Shown piece by piece: positions 25,618-34,753 of a DNA stretch of 64,000 nucleotides; the first letter of the stretch is position 1, and each line of letters opens with the position of its first letter. The position numbers were made by a program, and so were the translations under genes. The stretch is from the NCBI RefSeq assembly GCF_900109615.1, contig NZ_FOIX01000002.1, positions 620,001-684,000 of the forward strand, written 5' to 3'. The notes beneath the pieces were generated by a model. That model did no database searches and had not been told where the DNA came from. It worked only from the letters and a program-made list of their open reading frames with translations. This DNA comes from Kaistella antarctica. Lineage in GTDB: Bacteria; Bacteroidota; Bacteroidia; Flavobacteriales; Weeksellaceae.

Positions 25618-26227
25618 AAAAAAAATAAGAAATAGCGATTTGATCATGTCTTCTTTTTAAAAAAAATTATCCAGCGCAAGAACGAAACTGCTCATAATTG
25701 ATAAAATTTTTAATTAAATAAAATCTTAACAAAAAACTAAACTGACTTTTTATATTTCACTTTTATATTTTACGCAAATCGGAATAAATTAAATTTTCTT
25801 CCGATTTTTTATTATTTAAAAATTTATAAAATGTATTGATGGTCACTAAAATTAACAGATATGGAAATACGAAAAAGGGCGACCAAAAATAAATAATCTG
25901 CAATTCTTCCGCATTTTATTTCTAGTTTTTCTTCTACGATTCCAACTGCCATGTGAAACAACTTATAGATAGGCAAATGTTAGCAAGTCGGCGATTTCGT
26001 CGATGAAGGTACGGTCGCTTATATTCGTTATCTCCAAAGAGATCAGGATGACTAATCAAAACCCTAATAACACTGAATATAAATTAAATATCTGGGTCAA
26101 TTTTTTAATTAATTTAGATTAGTTTTAACGAAAAAATAGATATTATCAAATTTATAAAATATAAAAGAAAAAAATGTAATATTATCAAAATAAATAATTA
26201 CTGTTTTCTAGATTCAAATCAATTATT
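25618..26227. other. 610-bp intergenic stretch with an unassigned terminator
   Basis: Very AT-rich. It contains a second terminator-like hairpin (25775-25812) and a slightly less AT-rich patch at about 25870-26070 with only short open frames (11 codons on plus, 42 on minus) that I do not recognise. It may hold a small RNA between the two terminators or the remains of a gene. No tRNA-like or known RNA structure is visible. Confidence 0.45.
25775..25812 (+). terminator. orphan terminator-like hairpin
   Basis: AAATCGGAA / TTCCGATTT arms around about 15 AT-rich bases, followed by six T. It lies about 160 bases after the lipoprotein terminator with no gene between. Confidence 0.55.
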
Positions 26228-26235
26228 TATATTTG
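26228..26235 (+). promoter_or_regulatory. Bacteroidota -7 promoter box of the 2-oxoacid dehydrogenase gene
   Basis: TATATTTG, an exact TAnnTTTG match 16 bases before the ATG at 26252. Confidence 0.6.
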
Positions 26236-26251
26236 TACAAATTCAGATTTT

Positions 26252-28681
26252 ATGGAAACTACCTATATTGAAACGCAGCAGATATCTTTTCAGGACTTCA
26301 AGAACCAAATCTTAGAAGATTATAAATTGGGAAGGATAAGTCGGGAGATGTCATATCTCGGCAGACGAGAAGTGCTGACCGGAAAGGCTAAATTCGGTAT
26401 TTTCGGCGATGGTAAAGAATTACCACAGTTGGCAATGGCAAAGGTTTTTAAAGATGGTGATTTCCGATCTGGATATTATCGTGATCAAACCTTCGCTTTC
26501 GCTATTGGTGCTGTAACTGTTGAAAGTTTCTTCGCTCAATTGTACGCAGATACGAGTATTGAACGCGAGCCCGCTTCTGCAGGACGTCAAATGAATGGTC
26601 ATTATGCGACCAGAAGTTTGAACGAAGACGGAAGTTGGAAAAACTTAATGCAGCAAAAAAACATCTCTTCTGATATTTCTCCAACAGCCGGACAAATGCC
26701 TCGGTTATTAGGATTAGCCATGGCTTCCAAAGTATATAAATCTGTAAAATTTGAAGGTTCAGAAAAGTTTTCGAATAATGGAAATGAAGTTGCTTTCGGA
26801 ACAATTGGAGATGCCTCGACGGCAGAAGGACATTTTTGGGAAACTTTAAATGCTGCTTGTGCTTTACAAGTTCCAATGATCACTTCGATTTGGGATGATG
26901 GTTACGGGATTTCTGTTCCTACTCACAACCAAAGAGCAAAAGCGGATATTGCAGAAATGCTGTCCGGTTTCCAAAGAAAAGAAGGCGAAAATCAAGGATG
27001 TGAAATTATTCAAGTAAAAGCTTGGGATTATCCGTCGCTTTTGGACGCTTATGCAAAAGCCGAGCATTTTGCAAGAACAGAAAGTGTTCCGGTTGTCGTT
27101 CACGTTATTGAAGTCACTCAACCACAAGGTCATTCAACTTCCGGATCCCACGAAAGATATAAAAATGAAGACCGATTGAAATGGGAAGGTGAATTCGACG
27201 GATTACTGAAATTTAAAGAATGGATCCTCGATTATTCAATTGAAATAGAAGGTAAAGAGCAACAGCTAACGACCGCTGAAGAATTAGAAAAAATTGAAGA
27301 GGAGGCCAAGAAGTTTGTTAAGAACGGTCAGAAAAAAGCTTGGGAAGATTATCAAAAATCAATTCAAGATTTAAGAGAGTCTGTCCTTCCTTTTGTAGAA
27401 ACTTTAAAAGCACAAAATACTGAAGTGGCTGCAGAATTGGAAAAATTCAAGGCAGTGGTTACGGTGGCGAAGAAAGATATTTTTCATTTGATTAGAAAAT
27501 CATTATTGCTTACCAGAACAAATCAATCGGCAGAAAGACAAAACCTTCAAAGTAAATTCGAAGAAGTTTTCACCGTTGAAAAAGAGAATTATTCCTCTCA
27601 TTTATATTCGCAATCCGACTGGAAAGCGACGAACGTTAAAGAAGTTGCGCCCATTTTTTCTGACTCGTCAGAAACCGTTGACGGTAGAGTTGTAGTGAGA
27701 AATAACTTCGATAAAATCTTTGGCAAATATCCTGAAACTTTAATCTTTGGTGAAGATGCCGGAAATATTGGTGATGTAAATCAAGGTTTAGAAGGACTTC
27801 AAGAAAAGTATGGCGAGTTAAGAATCGCAGATACCGGAATTCGGGAAGCAACGATTCTTGGACAAGGAATCGGAATGGCCATGCGTGGATTAAGACCGAT
27901 TGCAGAAATTCAATATTTAGATTATATTCTTTACTGTCTGCAAGGAATGAGCGACGATTTGGCAACTGTTCAATACAGAACAAGAGGTGGACAAAAAGCA
28001 CCGTTAATCATCAGAACTCGTGGACACCGATTAGAAGGAGTTTGGCATTCAGGTTCACCGATGGCCGGAATTCTTAATCTTTCAAAAGGGATTTTAGTTC
28101 TAGTACCTCGTAACTTAACGATTGCTGCAGGATTTTATAATACCATGCTTCAAGCGGATGAACCAGCATTAATTATTGAATGTCTAAACGGTTACCGTTT
28201 GAAAGAAAAGCAACCTGATAACTTAGGAGAATTCACGATTCCAGTTGGGAAAATTGAAGTGACCAAAGAAGGTTCAGATGTTACTTTAGTTACTTACGGT
28301 TCCACTTGGAGACTAGTAACGGAAGCTGCTGCCGAATTGGAGAAAATCGGAATCTCCGCAGAAGTAATTGATATTCAATCGTTAATTCCATTTGATTTAA
28401 GTCATGAGATTTCTGAAAGTGTAAAGAAAACAAATAGATTGGTAATCATCGATGAAGATGTTGAAGGTGGTGCATCTGCCTTTATTCTTCAGCAGATTTT
28501 AGAGAAACAAAAAGCCTTTAGATATTTAGATTCTGATCCATTAACAATTTCTGCCGAAAATCACCGTCCACCGTATGGAAGTGATGGAGATTACTTCAGC
28601 AAACCAAGTGTTGATGATATGGTCGAAAAGGTTTACGCCCTGTTTACAGAAACAAATCCAGAAAAATTTCCGAAGATTTAA
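26252..28681 (+). CDS. 2-oxoacid dehydrogenase E1 component, fused alpha and beta subunits
   Basis: An 809-residue fusion of both E1 subunits of a thiamine-diphosphate-dependent 2-oxoacid dehydrogenase complex. The alpha part (about 1-335) has the ThDP-binding region GDASTAEGHFWETLNAACA followed by IWDDGYGISVPT. A charged helical linker (about 335-475) leads to the beta part (about 476-809) with FGEDAGNIGDVNQGLEGL, GIREATILGQGIGMAMRG and HSGSPMAGILNLSKG. The complex would decarboxylate pyruvate or branched-chain 2-oxoacids; fused E1 of this kind in flavobacteria is usually annotated as branched-chain type, but the substrate is not provable here. E3 (lpdA) lies 0.8 kb downstream; no E2 is in the window. 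Confidence 0.93.
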   Translation: METTYIETQQISFQDFKNQILEDYKLGRISREMSYLGRREVLTGKAKFGIFGDGKELPQLAMAKVFKDGDFRSGYYRDQTFAFAIGAVTVESFFAQLYADTSIEREPASAGRQMNGHYATRSLNEDGSWKNLMQQKNISSDISPTAGQMPRLLGLAMASKVYKSVKFEGSEKFSNNGNEVAFGTIGDASTAEGHFWETLNAACALQVPMITSIWDDGYGISVPTHNQRAKADIAEMLSGFQRKEGENQGCEIIQVKAWDYPSLLDAYAKAEHFARTESVPVVVHVIEVTQPQGHSTSGSHERYKNEDRLKWEGEFDGLLKFKEWILDYSIEIEGKEQQLTTAEELEKIEEEAKKFVKNGQKKAWEDYQKSIQDLRESVLPFVETLKAQNTEVAAELEKFKAVVTVAKKDIFHLIRKSLLLTRTNQSAERQNLQSKFEEVFTVEKENYSSHLYSQSDWKATNVKEVAPIFSDSSETVDGRVVVRNNFDKIFGKYPETLIFGEDAGNIGDVNQGLEGLQEKYGELRIADTGIREATILGQGIGMAMRGLRPIAEIQYLDYILYCLQGMSDDLATVQYRTRGGQKAPLIIRTRGHRLEGVWHSGSPMAGILNLSKGILVLVPRNLTIAAGFYNTMLQADEPALIIECLNGYRLKEKQPDNLGEFTIPVGKIEVTKEGSDVTLVTYGSTWRLVTEAAAELEKIGISAEVIDIQSLIPFDLSHEISESVKKTNRLVIIDEDVEGGASAFILQQILEKQKAFRYLDSDPLTISAENHRPPYGSDGDYFSKPSVDDMVEKVYALFTETNPEKFPKI

Positions 28682-28692
28682 TTCAAAAATAT

Positions 28693-28718
28693 AAAGCAAA
28701 CTTCGGTTTGCTTTTTTT
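28693..28718 (+). terminator. hairpin terminator after the E1 gene
   Basis: AAAGCAAAC-TTCG-GTTTGCTTT stem-loop followed by T-run. Confidence 0.92.
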
Positions 28719-28757
28719 ATGCACACTTCTTGCATGGCTCGTTCAAATTTTATTGAT

Positions 28758-29384
28758 ATGAAAAATATATTGTTACCCATAGCTTTTGCAGCGCTGGTTG
28801 TTTCTTGTCAGAAAACTGAGGCTGCCGTTGCCGAACCTACAATTGATCACGTGGATCATAAGCATGAGAAAATCTTTCCGGTAAATGAAATGGTTACTTT
28901 GATGGACGATATGATGGTGAAAATGCATGATCAAACACCGAGTAGAAATAATAATGCAGATTTTGCGATCATGATGATTGCCCACCATGTCGGTGCCGTG
29001 GAAATGTCAGAACTACTTCTTAAAAAAGGAAAAGATCCTGTATTAAAATCGTTTGCTGAGAAAGTAATCGCTGCTCAAAACACAGAAATTGAGCAGATGA
29101 AGAACTTTCAAAATACCCGCGAAATTTCTACAGATTACGAAACATTTCAGCAAGCCTTAAATCAGTCCATGGCGGCGATGATGGATAAAAATATTAAAGT
29201 TCACGACGATATCGACAAAGATTACGCGCAGCAGATGATTCCGCATCATAAGAGTGCCGTGGAAATGGCAGAAGTGTATTTAAAATTTGGTAAACAACCT
29301 GACTTATGGAAACTTTCTAAAAGTATTGTTAGTGAGCAGAAGAAAGAGATTGCTGAACTTGAAATGTGGCTGCAGAAAAATTAA
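28758..29384 (+). CDS. DUF305 (CopM-like) lipoprotein
   Basis: The frame is open from 28719, but ATG 28758 gives a proper lipoprotein signal (KNILLPIAFAALVVSC, lipobox VVSC, 208 residues), so it is chosen. The mature part has two DUF305 units, each with the family's metal-type motif: MMIAHHVGAVEMSELLL and QMIPHHKSAVEMAEVYL. DUF305 proteins include periplasmic copper-binding CopM; His and Met in these units would bind metal. The region before them (EMVTLMDDMMVKMHDQ) is also Met/His-rich. It lies between E1 and lpdA but behind a terminator, so it is probably an independent unit. A metal-binding role is inferred. Confidence 0.88.
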   Translation: MKNILLPIAFAALVVSCQKTEAAVAEPTIDHVDHKHEKIFPVNEMVTLMDDMMVKMHDQTPSRNNNADFAIMMIAHHVGAVEMSELLLKKGKDPVLKSFAEKVIAAQNTEIEQMKNFQNTREISTDYETFQQALNQSMAAMMDKNIKVHDDIDKDYAQQMIPHHKSAVEMAEVYLKFGKQPDLWKLSKSIVSEQKKEIAELEMWLQKN

Positions 29385-29476
29385 AATTAAATTTGAAACA
29401 GATAACCACTTTCCATACAAAAATCATCCAAACTTCCTCAAAAATTTTCCGTAAATTCGCATCAAATTTTTAAATA

Positions 29477-30868
29477 ATGAACTACGATATTATTGTCATT
29501 GGGAGTGGACCTGGTGGTTACGTTACGGCAATCAGAGCCGCACAATTAGGTTTTAAAACTGCCATTATTGAAAAAGAAAGCTTGGGCGGAATTTGCTTGA
29601 ACTGGGGTTGTATCCCAACCAAAGCTTTGCTTAAATCTGCACACGTTTTTAAATATTTACAACAAGCCGAACAATACGGTTTAAATAAAGTAGAAAATCC
29701 TGGTTTTGATTTTTCAAAAGTCATCCAGAGAAGTAGAGGAGTTGCCACGAAAATGAGTGGTGGAATTGCATTCTTGATGAAGAAAAATAAGATTGACGTC
29801 ATCATGGGAACTGCCAAAATTCAAAAAGGTAAAAAAGTTTCTGTAACCGATAAAGATGGAAAAGCAACTGAATATTCAGGGGAACATATCATTATCGCAA
29901 CTGGAGCTCGTTCGAGAGAATTGCCAAATATTCCACAAGATGGAAAAAAAATAATCGGATACCGTCAAGCGATGGTTCTTCCAGAGCAACCTAAATCGAT
30001 GATCGTTGTTGGTTCAGGTGCGATCGGAATTGAGTTCGCTGATTTCTATAACACGATGGGAACGAAAGTAACTGTGGTAGAATTCATGCCAAATATTCTT
30101 CCTGTGGAAGATGAAGATACCTCAAAACACGTGGAGAAATCTTTGAAAAAATCAGGGATTGAAATCATGACCAACGCTTCCGTAGAATCTGTGGATACTT
30201 CTGGAAACGGCGTAAAAGCTACCGTGGAAACAGCAACTGGAAACATCACTTTAGAAGCAGATATTTTACTTTCAGCGGTTGGAATCGCTTCTAATATTGA
30301 AGGTCAAGGTTTCGAAGAAGTAGGAATTCAGACTGATAAAGGAAAAGTTTTGGTGAACGAATGGTACGAAACTTCTGTTCCGGGCTATTATGCAATTGGT
30401 GATATTTTGGCGACCCAAGCTTTAGCGCACGTTGCGTCTGCAGAAGGAATTACGTGTGTTGAAAAAATCAAAGGACTTCACGTAGAAAAAATCGATTACG
30501 GAAATATTCCGGGTTGTACATATGCTCATCCAGAAGTGGCATCTGTTGGTTTAACCGAGAAGCAAGCGAAGGAAAAAGGTTACGAATTGAAAGTAGGTAA
30601 GTTCCCGTTCTCGGCTTCCGGAAAAGCAACAGCAAACGGTGATACCGATGGTTTCATCAAAGTGATTTTCGATGCCAAATACGGCGAATGGCTGGGTTGT
30701 CATATGGTCGGCGACGGCGTTACCGATATGATTGCAGAAGCAGTTGTAGCGCGTAAATTAGAAACAACCGGTCACGAAGTTTTAAAATCAATTCACCCGC
30801 ATCCAACCATCTCCGAAGCAGTGATGGAAGCAGTTGCTGCCGCTTACGGCGAAGTGATTCACATCTAA
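29477..30868 (+). CDS. lpdA: dihydrolipoyl dehydrogenase (E3)
   Basis: A 463-residue flavoprotein that reoxidises lipoamide in 2-oxoacid dehydrogenase and glycine cleavage complexes. The FAD-binding GSGPGGYVTAIRAAQLG is at the N-terminus, the redox disulfide is Cys40/Cys45 in GGICLNWGCIPTKAL, the NAD-binding motif is VVGSGAIGIEFADFY, and the C-terminal active-site His lies in IHPHPTISEAVMEA. Every catalytic element is present. It has its own promoter region and terminator. Its closeness to the fused E1 gene suggests use in that complex, though one E3 usually serves several. Confidence 0.97.
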   Translation: MNYDIIVIGSGPGGYVTAIRAAQLGFKTAIIEKESLGGICLNWGCIPTKALLKSAHVFKYLQQAEQYGLNKVENPGFDFSKVIQRSRGVATKMSGGIAFLMKKNKIDVIMGTAKIQKGKKVSVTDKDGKATEYSGEHIIIATGARSRELPNIPQDGKKIIGYRQAMVLPEQPKSMIVVGSGAIGIEFADFYNTMGTKVTVVEFMPNILPVEDEDTSKHVEKSLKKSGIEIMTNASVESVDTSGNGVKATVETATGNITLEADILLSAVGIASNIEGQGFEEVGIQTDKGKVLVNEWYETSVPGYYAIGDILATQALAHVASAEGITCVEKIKGLHVEKIDYGNIPGCTYAHPEVASVGLTEKQAKEKGYELKVGKFPFSASGKATANGDTDGFIKVIFDAKYGEWLGCHMVGDGVTDMIAEAVVARKLETTGHEVLKSIHPHPTISEAVMEAVAAAYGEVIHI

Positions 30869-30890
30869 AATATTCGAAATATTGATATAC

Positions 30891-30920
30891 AAAACTCCAG
30901 TGATTTGCTGGAGTTTTTTT
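30891..30920 (+). terminator. hairpin terminator after lpdA
   Basis: AAAACTCCAG-TGATTTG-CTGGAGTTTT followed by further T; can also serve the convergent DUF2158 gene. Confidence 0.92.
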
Positions 30921-30940
30921 ATTTTGAATTTTTTTGTTAA

Positions 30941-31129
30941 TTAACCTTTTACTGCATTAACAGTTTCGAGTTGGTCTCCACGAAAAGTTTGCATTTTATG
31001 TTCTCCATTAATATCAAACCAATCACAGTACCAATTGTGACGTGTAGAATCATATCGTCTGATAGTCATGGTTGGTCCTCCTGATTTTAGCTGTACCAAA
31101 TCACCTGATTTAAATTTTTCGCTTTCCAT
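30941..31129 (-). CDS. YodC/DUF2158 family protein
   Basis: A 62-residue protein of the DUF2158 (YodC) family: KFKSGDLVQLKSGGPTMTI at the N-terminus, a WYCDWFD motif in the centre and the MQTFRGDQLE segment near the C-terminus are diagnostic. The fold is a small beta-barrel of unknown function. It is the downstream of two minus-strand genes and ends against the lpdA terminator. Confidence 0.88.
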   Translation of the reverse strand: MESEKFKSGDLVQLKSGGPTMTIRRYDSTRHNWYCDWFDINGEHKMQTFRGDQLETVNAVKG

Positions 31130-31164
31130 TGTTTATATTTTTATGTATTCAAATATAGAAAATT

Positions 31165-31686
31165 TTAAATATAAATTTGATGGTTCTGCAACTCTAAATA
31201 AAACGATTTCACTTTATTTATAATCCCAAAAAATTTATTGTTTCCATCTTTAGTTAACAATTTTTCCATATTATAGTCAGAGCTATTTCTGTTGTATTGT
31301 ACTCCATCCAAGGAATTTTCCTCTATGTTAAAAAGTGAAGAATCGTCACCAATCATTTCCTTAACTGCACGTATGGAGAAATCATCTAACATTGTTTTTG
31401 GTTTAACATTTATGATCGAGATTAGCCTTCCAATATCAAATTTAATAAGCTTACCATCCTTTTCGCAAATCACAGAATAAATCCATCTTCCGTTAGGATT
31501 AGAAGGGTTTGACTTTCCAGTTTTAGCAAATCCAAATATTTTATCACCCTTAAAATTATACTCATTGTCAAAAGGAAATGCCACAGGTATTTGTTCAATC
31601 AGACTTTTACTAAGTTTTATTCCATCAACTTTCATAATATTTATTTGAATTGTTGACTGATTAGCAAAGATTATTTTCTTATCCAT
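31165..31686 (-). CDS. hypothetical protein, 173 residues
   Basis: Not recognised. The frame is open upstream to 31755, but the internal ATG at 31684-31686 starts MDKKIIFANQST and the extra N-terminus before it is Phe/Lys-rich and unlike a coding start, so the shorter form is chosen. No signal peptide, membrane helix or catalytic motif is visible; the sequence looks like a mixed alpha/beta soluble domain (GDKIFGFAKTGKSNPSNPNG, RWIYSVICEKDGKLIKFDIG). It is followed by the YodC-like gene on the same strand, 35 bases away, so they may be cotranscribed. AT content and composition suggest a recently acquired or fast-evolving gene. Confidence 0.6.
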   Translation of the reverse strand: MDKKIIFANQSTIQINIMKVDGIKLSKSLIEQIPVAFPFDNEYNFKGDKIFGFAKTGKSNPSNPNGRWIYSVICEKDGKLIKFDIGRLISIINVKPKTMLDDFSIRAVKEMIGDDSSLFNIEENSLDGVQYNRNSSDYNMEKLLTKDGNNKFFGIINKVKSFYLELQNHQIYI

Positions 31687-31863
31687 ATTTTTGGTTTTTG
31701 TAAAAATATCAAACATTTCCCAGTAAAAAAAGTTGGATTTTATCTGGTAGAACAAATTCTATTTAATTCCTTTGAAAACGCAAAAATTACATGCTGCGCA
31801 AAGTCTCCGATTTGAGCTATTTAAGACAAATACTCTTATCAATCTGCATAAAAATTGAATGTA

Positions 31864-31935
31864 GAAATGATATTCGAGGTGTCAGAAATGGCATTTGAGG
31901 CTGCAGAAATGGTACTTGAAGGTGCAGAAATAATA
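31864..31935. repeat. 21-bp tandem repeat with heptad coding potential
   Basis: Three units of 21 bases starting GAAATG at 31864, 31885 and 31906 plus a partial fourth at 31927. A 42-codon plus-strand frame (ATG 31867 to stop 31995) reads them as heptads MIFEVSE, MAFEAAE, MVLEGAE; a minus-strand frame reads ISAPSST, ISAASNA, ISDTSNI. Neither is supported as a gene. The rest of the gap between 31687 and 32203 is AT-rich and holds nothing else I recognise except the promoter box at 32174. Confidence 0.75.
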
Positions 31936-32173
31936 AAACAACATTGCGGAATCATTTCCTTAATTGATAATCTAAGCATTTCAGCAATTTCATAAGATAA
32001 TTGCAATAAAAAACCTTTAAAAGGACAAAAAACGCAAAATTTAAGTTTCAATTTATGTGGAAGCATTTCTCCTTAAATGAATTCGAAGTATAAAAGTTTT
32101 AAAAAACGAATTTCCAACACTTTGCTTTTCAATAATTTAACATCAAAAATAAATTTTTAAAACCAACATTTCC

Positions 32174-32181
32174 TACATTTG
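32174..32181 (+). promoter_or_regulatory. Bacteroidota -7 promoter box of the M19-like gene
   Basis: TACATTTG, an exact TAnnTTTG match 22 bases before the ATG at 32204. Confidence 0.6.
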
Positions 32182-32203
32182 TGTAAACTAAAAACACAAA
32201 ACC

Positions 32204-33778
32204 ATGAGATTCTTCGATTTTCATTGCCACCCGATTTTGAAACAATTATTCAGTGACTCACCCAATATTGATTCTCTGATTTACAAAAGCGATGTCGCTT
32301 TTCTACCCCGATTCATGTCGGATCTTCCGAATATAATTGAGTCCCAGATACATCAATCCCAACTCGCGCAGTTTAATGAAGAAGTGGTTGTTGGCGCTGT
32401 TCTTTATAGTCCCGAACGGTATGTTGCAAAAGCAGTCATTCCTTTAATTCCGTATTTAAAGTCAAGTTCGCGTTATAAACTTTCTACAACGCTTTTAGCG
32501 AAAATTGAAAATAATCAATACAAAGCTTTCAGCGATTTCCTAATGAACAGAACTTTGCAACCATATCTCGACGCAAAAACTTCTTTCAATATTCTCACAA
32601 AAGACAGTTTCAAAACGGGACTTCCGAAAAATAAAGTCAATATTTTCTTTATTATTGAAGGTTGCCATTCTGTGGCAGATGACAATAATTTCTGCGACGC
32701 GACTCACAAATATAATCCCGATACCATTTTAAAAAACTTGGATAAAGTTCTGGCAAAAGTGAATGTGCTTGCGGTTAATATTACGCATTTGCAACAATCC
32801 AGTCTTTGCAATCACGCTTTTGGAATGCAGATTTCTAATTCTACGGATTTTCTTCCAACAGGAAATGGTTTCGAAAATGATGGACGAAAAGTCGTGCAAG
32901 GTTTATTTGACCGGAAAATTTGTGTCGATGTAAAACACCTAAGTTATAAATCGCGTAAAGATTTAATGACCGAAATAGATACCGGAAAGTTTAAAAACAA
33001 ACAACCTTTAGTTTGCACGCATGCTGGATTCATCGGAACTTCTTTTAAAAACTGGCCAGGTTACATGCAAGTCAAAAAACCACTTTCAGGTGCGATTTAT
33101 GTGGAGCACACCAAACCTTTTGACTCTGAAAAAATGCTGACCAGACCAGGGTTTCCAACCTTTAATTCATCCACCATTAATTTATTCGATGAAGAAATCT
33201 CCTGGATCGTAAAAAATGGGGGAGTGATTGGAGTTTCTTTGGACAGACGAATTTTAGGATATGTTGATCGCAACGATGAAAAACCAACCGGACAAGATTC
33301 AACCTCTGACCGAATTGTGGATAAAGAATATTTCAGCAAAACAGAATGGGCCGCTTTGGGAATTAAGAATCAGGATATTGGCAAAAGCATTGATGATGAT
33401 TTTAGTTTAACGATGGCAGAACTGGAAGAATGTACCGAACAATCGATTCCACAGCGTGATGAATATTTTTATGATCACTTTTTAAATCACCTCTATCATT
33501 ATTTGAAAGTTTGCAAAGCCAACGGAATTGATCTCAAAAAAGCCCAGAAACAAATTACGGTAGGCAGCGATTACGACGGTTTGATTAATCCTTTTCTCAA
33601 TATTTCAACCGTTGATAAAATGGCGAATCTCAAGAGTTATGTACGAATGAATTTCGGTTATTTCCTAAACTCGATGGAGGATTCTAAAAAATGGTCGCAC
33701 GAATTAAACACCGATACTTTCGTCGAAGATCTTTTTTACAATAATGGAATCGCTTTCGTAAAATCTCGATTTAATTAA
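32204..33778 (+). CDS. membrane dipeptidase (peptidase M19)-like protein
   Basis: A 524-residue metal-dependent amidohydrolase-fold protein, distantly like M19 dipeptidases. It begins FDFHCHP, the first metal-binding motif, continues with a Glu in FFIIEGCHS, and has later His/Asp positions in DVKHLSYKSRKDLM, LVCTHAGFIG and TVGSDYDGLINPF. It is longer than the ~330-residue M19 protein at 52486-53466, with extra sequence in the N-terminal third and before the last motif. No signal peptide is seen, so it is probably cytoplasmic. Substrate is unknown; dipeptide or other amide hydrolysis is inferred. Confidence 0.75.
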   Translation: MRFFDFHCHPILKQLFSDSPNIDSLIYKSDVAFLPRFMSDLPNIIESQIHQSQLAQFNEEVVVGAVLYSPERYVAKAVIPLIPYLKSSSRYKLSTTLLAKIENNQYKAFSDFLMNRTLQPYLDAKTSFNILTKDSFKTGLPKNKVNIFFIIEGCHSVADDNNFCDATHKYNPDTILKNLDKVLAKVNVLAVNITHLQQSSLCNHAFGMQISNSTDFLPTGNGFENDGRKVVQGLFDRKICVDVKHLSYKSRKDLMTEIDTGKFKNKQPLVCTHAGFIGTSFKNWPGYMQVKKPLSGAIYVEHTKPFDSEKMLTRPGFPTFNSSTINLFDEEISWIVKNGGVIGVSLDRRILGYVDRNDEKPTGQDSTSDRIVDKEYFSKTEWAALGIKNQDIGKSIDDDFSLTMAELEECTEQSIPQRDEYFYDHFLNHLYHYLKVCKANGIDLKKAQKQITVGSDYDGLINPFLNISTVDKMANLKSYVRMNFGYFLNSMEDSKKWSHELNTDTFVEDLFYNNGIAFVKSRFN

Positions 33779-33865
33779 GACCAATTATAAATATTACGAT
33801 GGCGAGGATCAATTTCGGCGGTCAAAACTAAGATTATTTTAACATTTACAGTCATCGTTAAAAAT

Positions 33866-33879
33866 TATCGTTAACGATA
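33866..33879. promoter_or_regulatory. palindrome upstream of second fasciclin gene, possible operator
   Basis: TATCGTTAACGATA is a perfect 14-bp palindrome about 60 bases before the ATG. A further half site ATCGTTA begins at 33854, 13-14 bases upstream of the palindrome's own half site. The arrangement is typical of a dimeric regulator site but the regulator is unknown. Confidence 0.4.
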
Positions 33880-33940
33880 TTAGATGAATCATATTTAAGT
33901 CTATCTTCGAGCAAATTAATTTAAAATTTAAACATTGATT

Positions 33941-34522
33941 ATGAAATTAGTAAAAACAATTTGTGCCTTTTTGGTTGTAGGAGTACTAGCGGCTTCTTGT
34001 GAGAAAAAAGAAGCAGTCACAACAGACATGACTGATTCGTCAGCAGCACCGATGGATACTACAGTAGTAGTTACAACACCAAACATTGTAGAAGTAGCAT
34101 CTGGAAACGCAGACTTCTCAACATTGGTAGCGGCAGTAAAAGCAGCAGGATTAGTTGAAACGTTGAGTGGAGACGGTCCTTTCACCGTTTTTGCACCAAC
34201 CAACGCTGCCTTTGATAAACTTCCTGCCGGAACGGTAGATGGTTTATTGAAACCTGAAAGTATGGATAAACTGAAATCAGTTTTGACATATCACGTTGTA
34301 GCAGGGAAATTTGACGCTGCTGCAGTAATTGACGCTATCAACAAGAACAACGGAAAATATACCGTTACAACCGTTCAAGGTGGAAAAATCGACTTAAGTT
34401 TAAAAGGCGATAAAGTTATGTTAACGGATGCTAACGGAGGAACAGCGGAAGTTGTGATGGCTGACGTACCAGCTTCTAATGGAGTAATTCATGCAATTGA
34501 TACGGTAGTGATGCCTAAATAA
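33941..34522 (+). CDS. fasciclin (FAS1) domain lipoprotein, second copy
   Basis: A 193-residue paralogue of the fasciclin lipoprotein at 11323-11901. ATG 33941 is preferred over the TTG at 33935. The lipobox is LAASC (Cys about residue 20), followed by a Thr/Val-rich linker. The FAS1 domain shows [47 protein letters not shown] and the C-terminal [14 protein letters not shown], nearly identical in its core motifs to the first copy. It lacks the promoter-like motif shared by msrB and the first copy, so it is probably regulated differently. Likely role: cell-surface adhesion or envelope stress, inferred from the family. Confidence 0.93.
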   Translation: MKLVKTICAFLVVGVLAASCEKKEAVTTDMTDSSAAPMDTTVVVTTPNIVEVASGNADFSTLVAAVKAAGLVETLSGDGPFTVFAPTNAAFDKLPAGTVDGLLKPESMDKLKSVLTYHVVAGKFDAAAVIDAINKNNGKYTVTTVQGGKIDLSLKGDKVMLTDANGGTAEVVMADVPASNGVIHAIDTVVMPK

Positions 34523-34543
34523 GGTTTCAAACCTCTCATTTAT

Positions 34544-34575
34544 AAACCGTTGTAGCAATACAACGGTTTTTTTTT
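34544..34575 (+). terminator. hairpin terminator after the second fasciclin gene
   Basis: AAACCGTTGT-AGCAAT-ACAACGGTTT stem-loop with a T-run. Confidence 0.93.
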
Positions 34576-34753
34576 GAAAATTCACCACAACTTTTTTTAT
34601 TGTTATTTAAATAATCGGTCTTTTAAACAGTCTTTGAATTTCTAACTCGAGTTGCGTAAAGTTTTCTGGCTTTAGTAATTACAGGTAAATCAAATTTTAA
34701 AGTCTTGGTTTTTATTTCCCAAATAGTTCTATCTTAACATCAAATTATTATCT

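Noticed and set aside
25870-26000. 42-codon minus-strand frame in the gap before E1
   Set aside because: Too short, no recognised features and no promoter box; kept only as a note on the gap.
31839-32066. 75-codon minus-strand frame across the 21-bp repeats
   Set aside because: Low-complexity Ser-rich translation of a repeat, with Cys-rich remainder and no recognisable signals; the plus-strand frame is equally open, so neither is supported.
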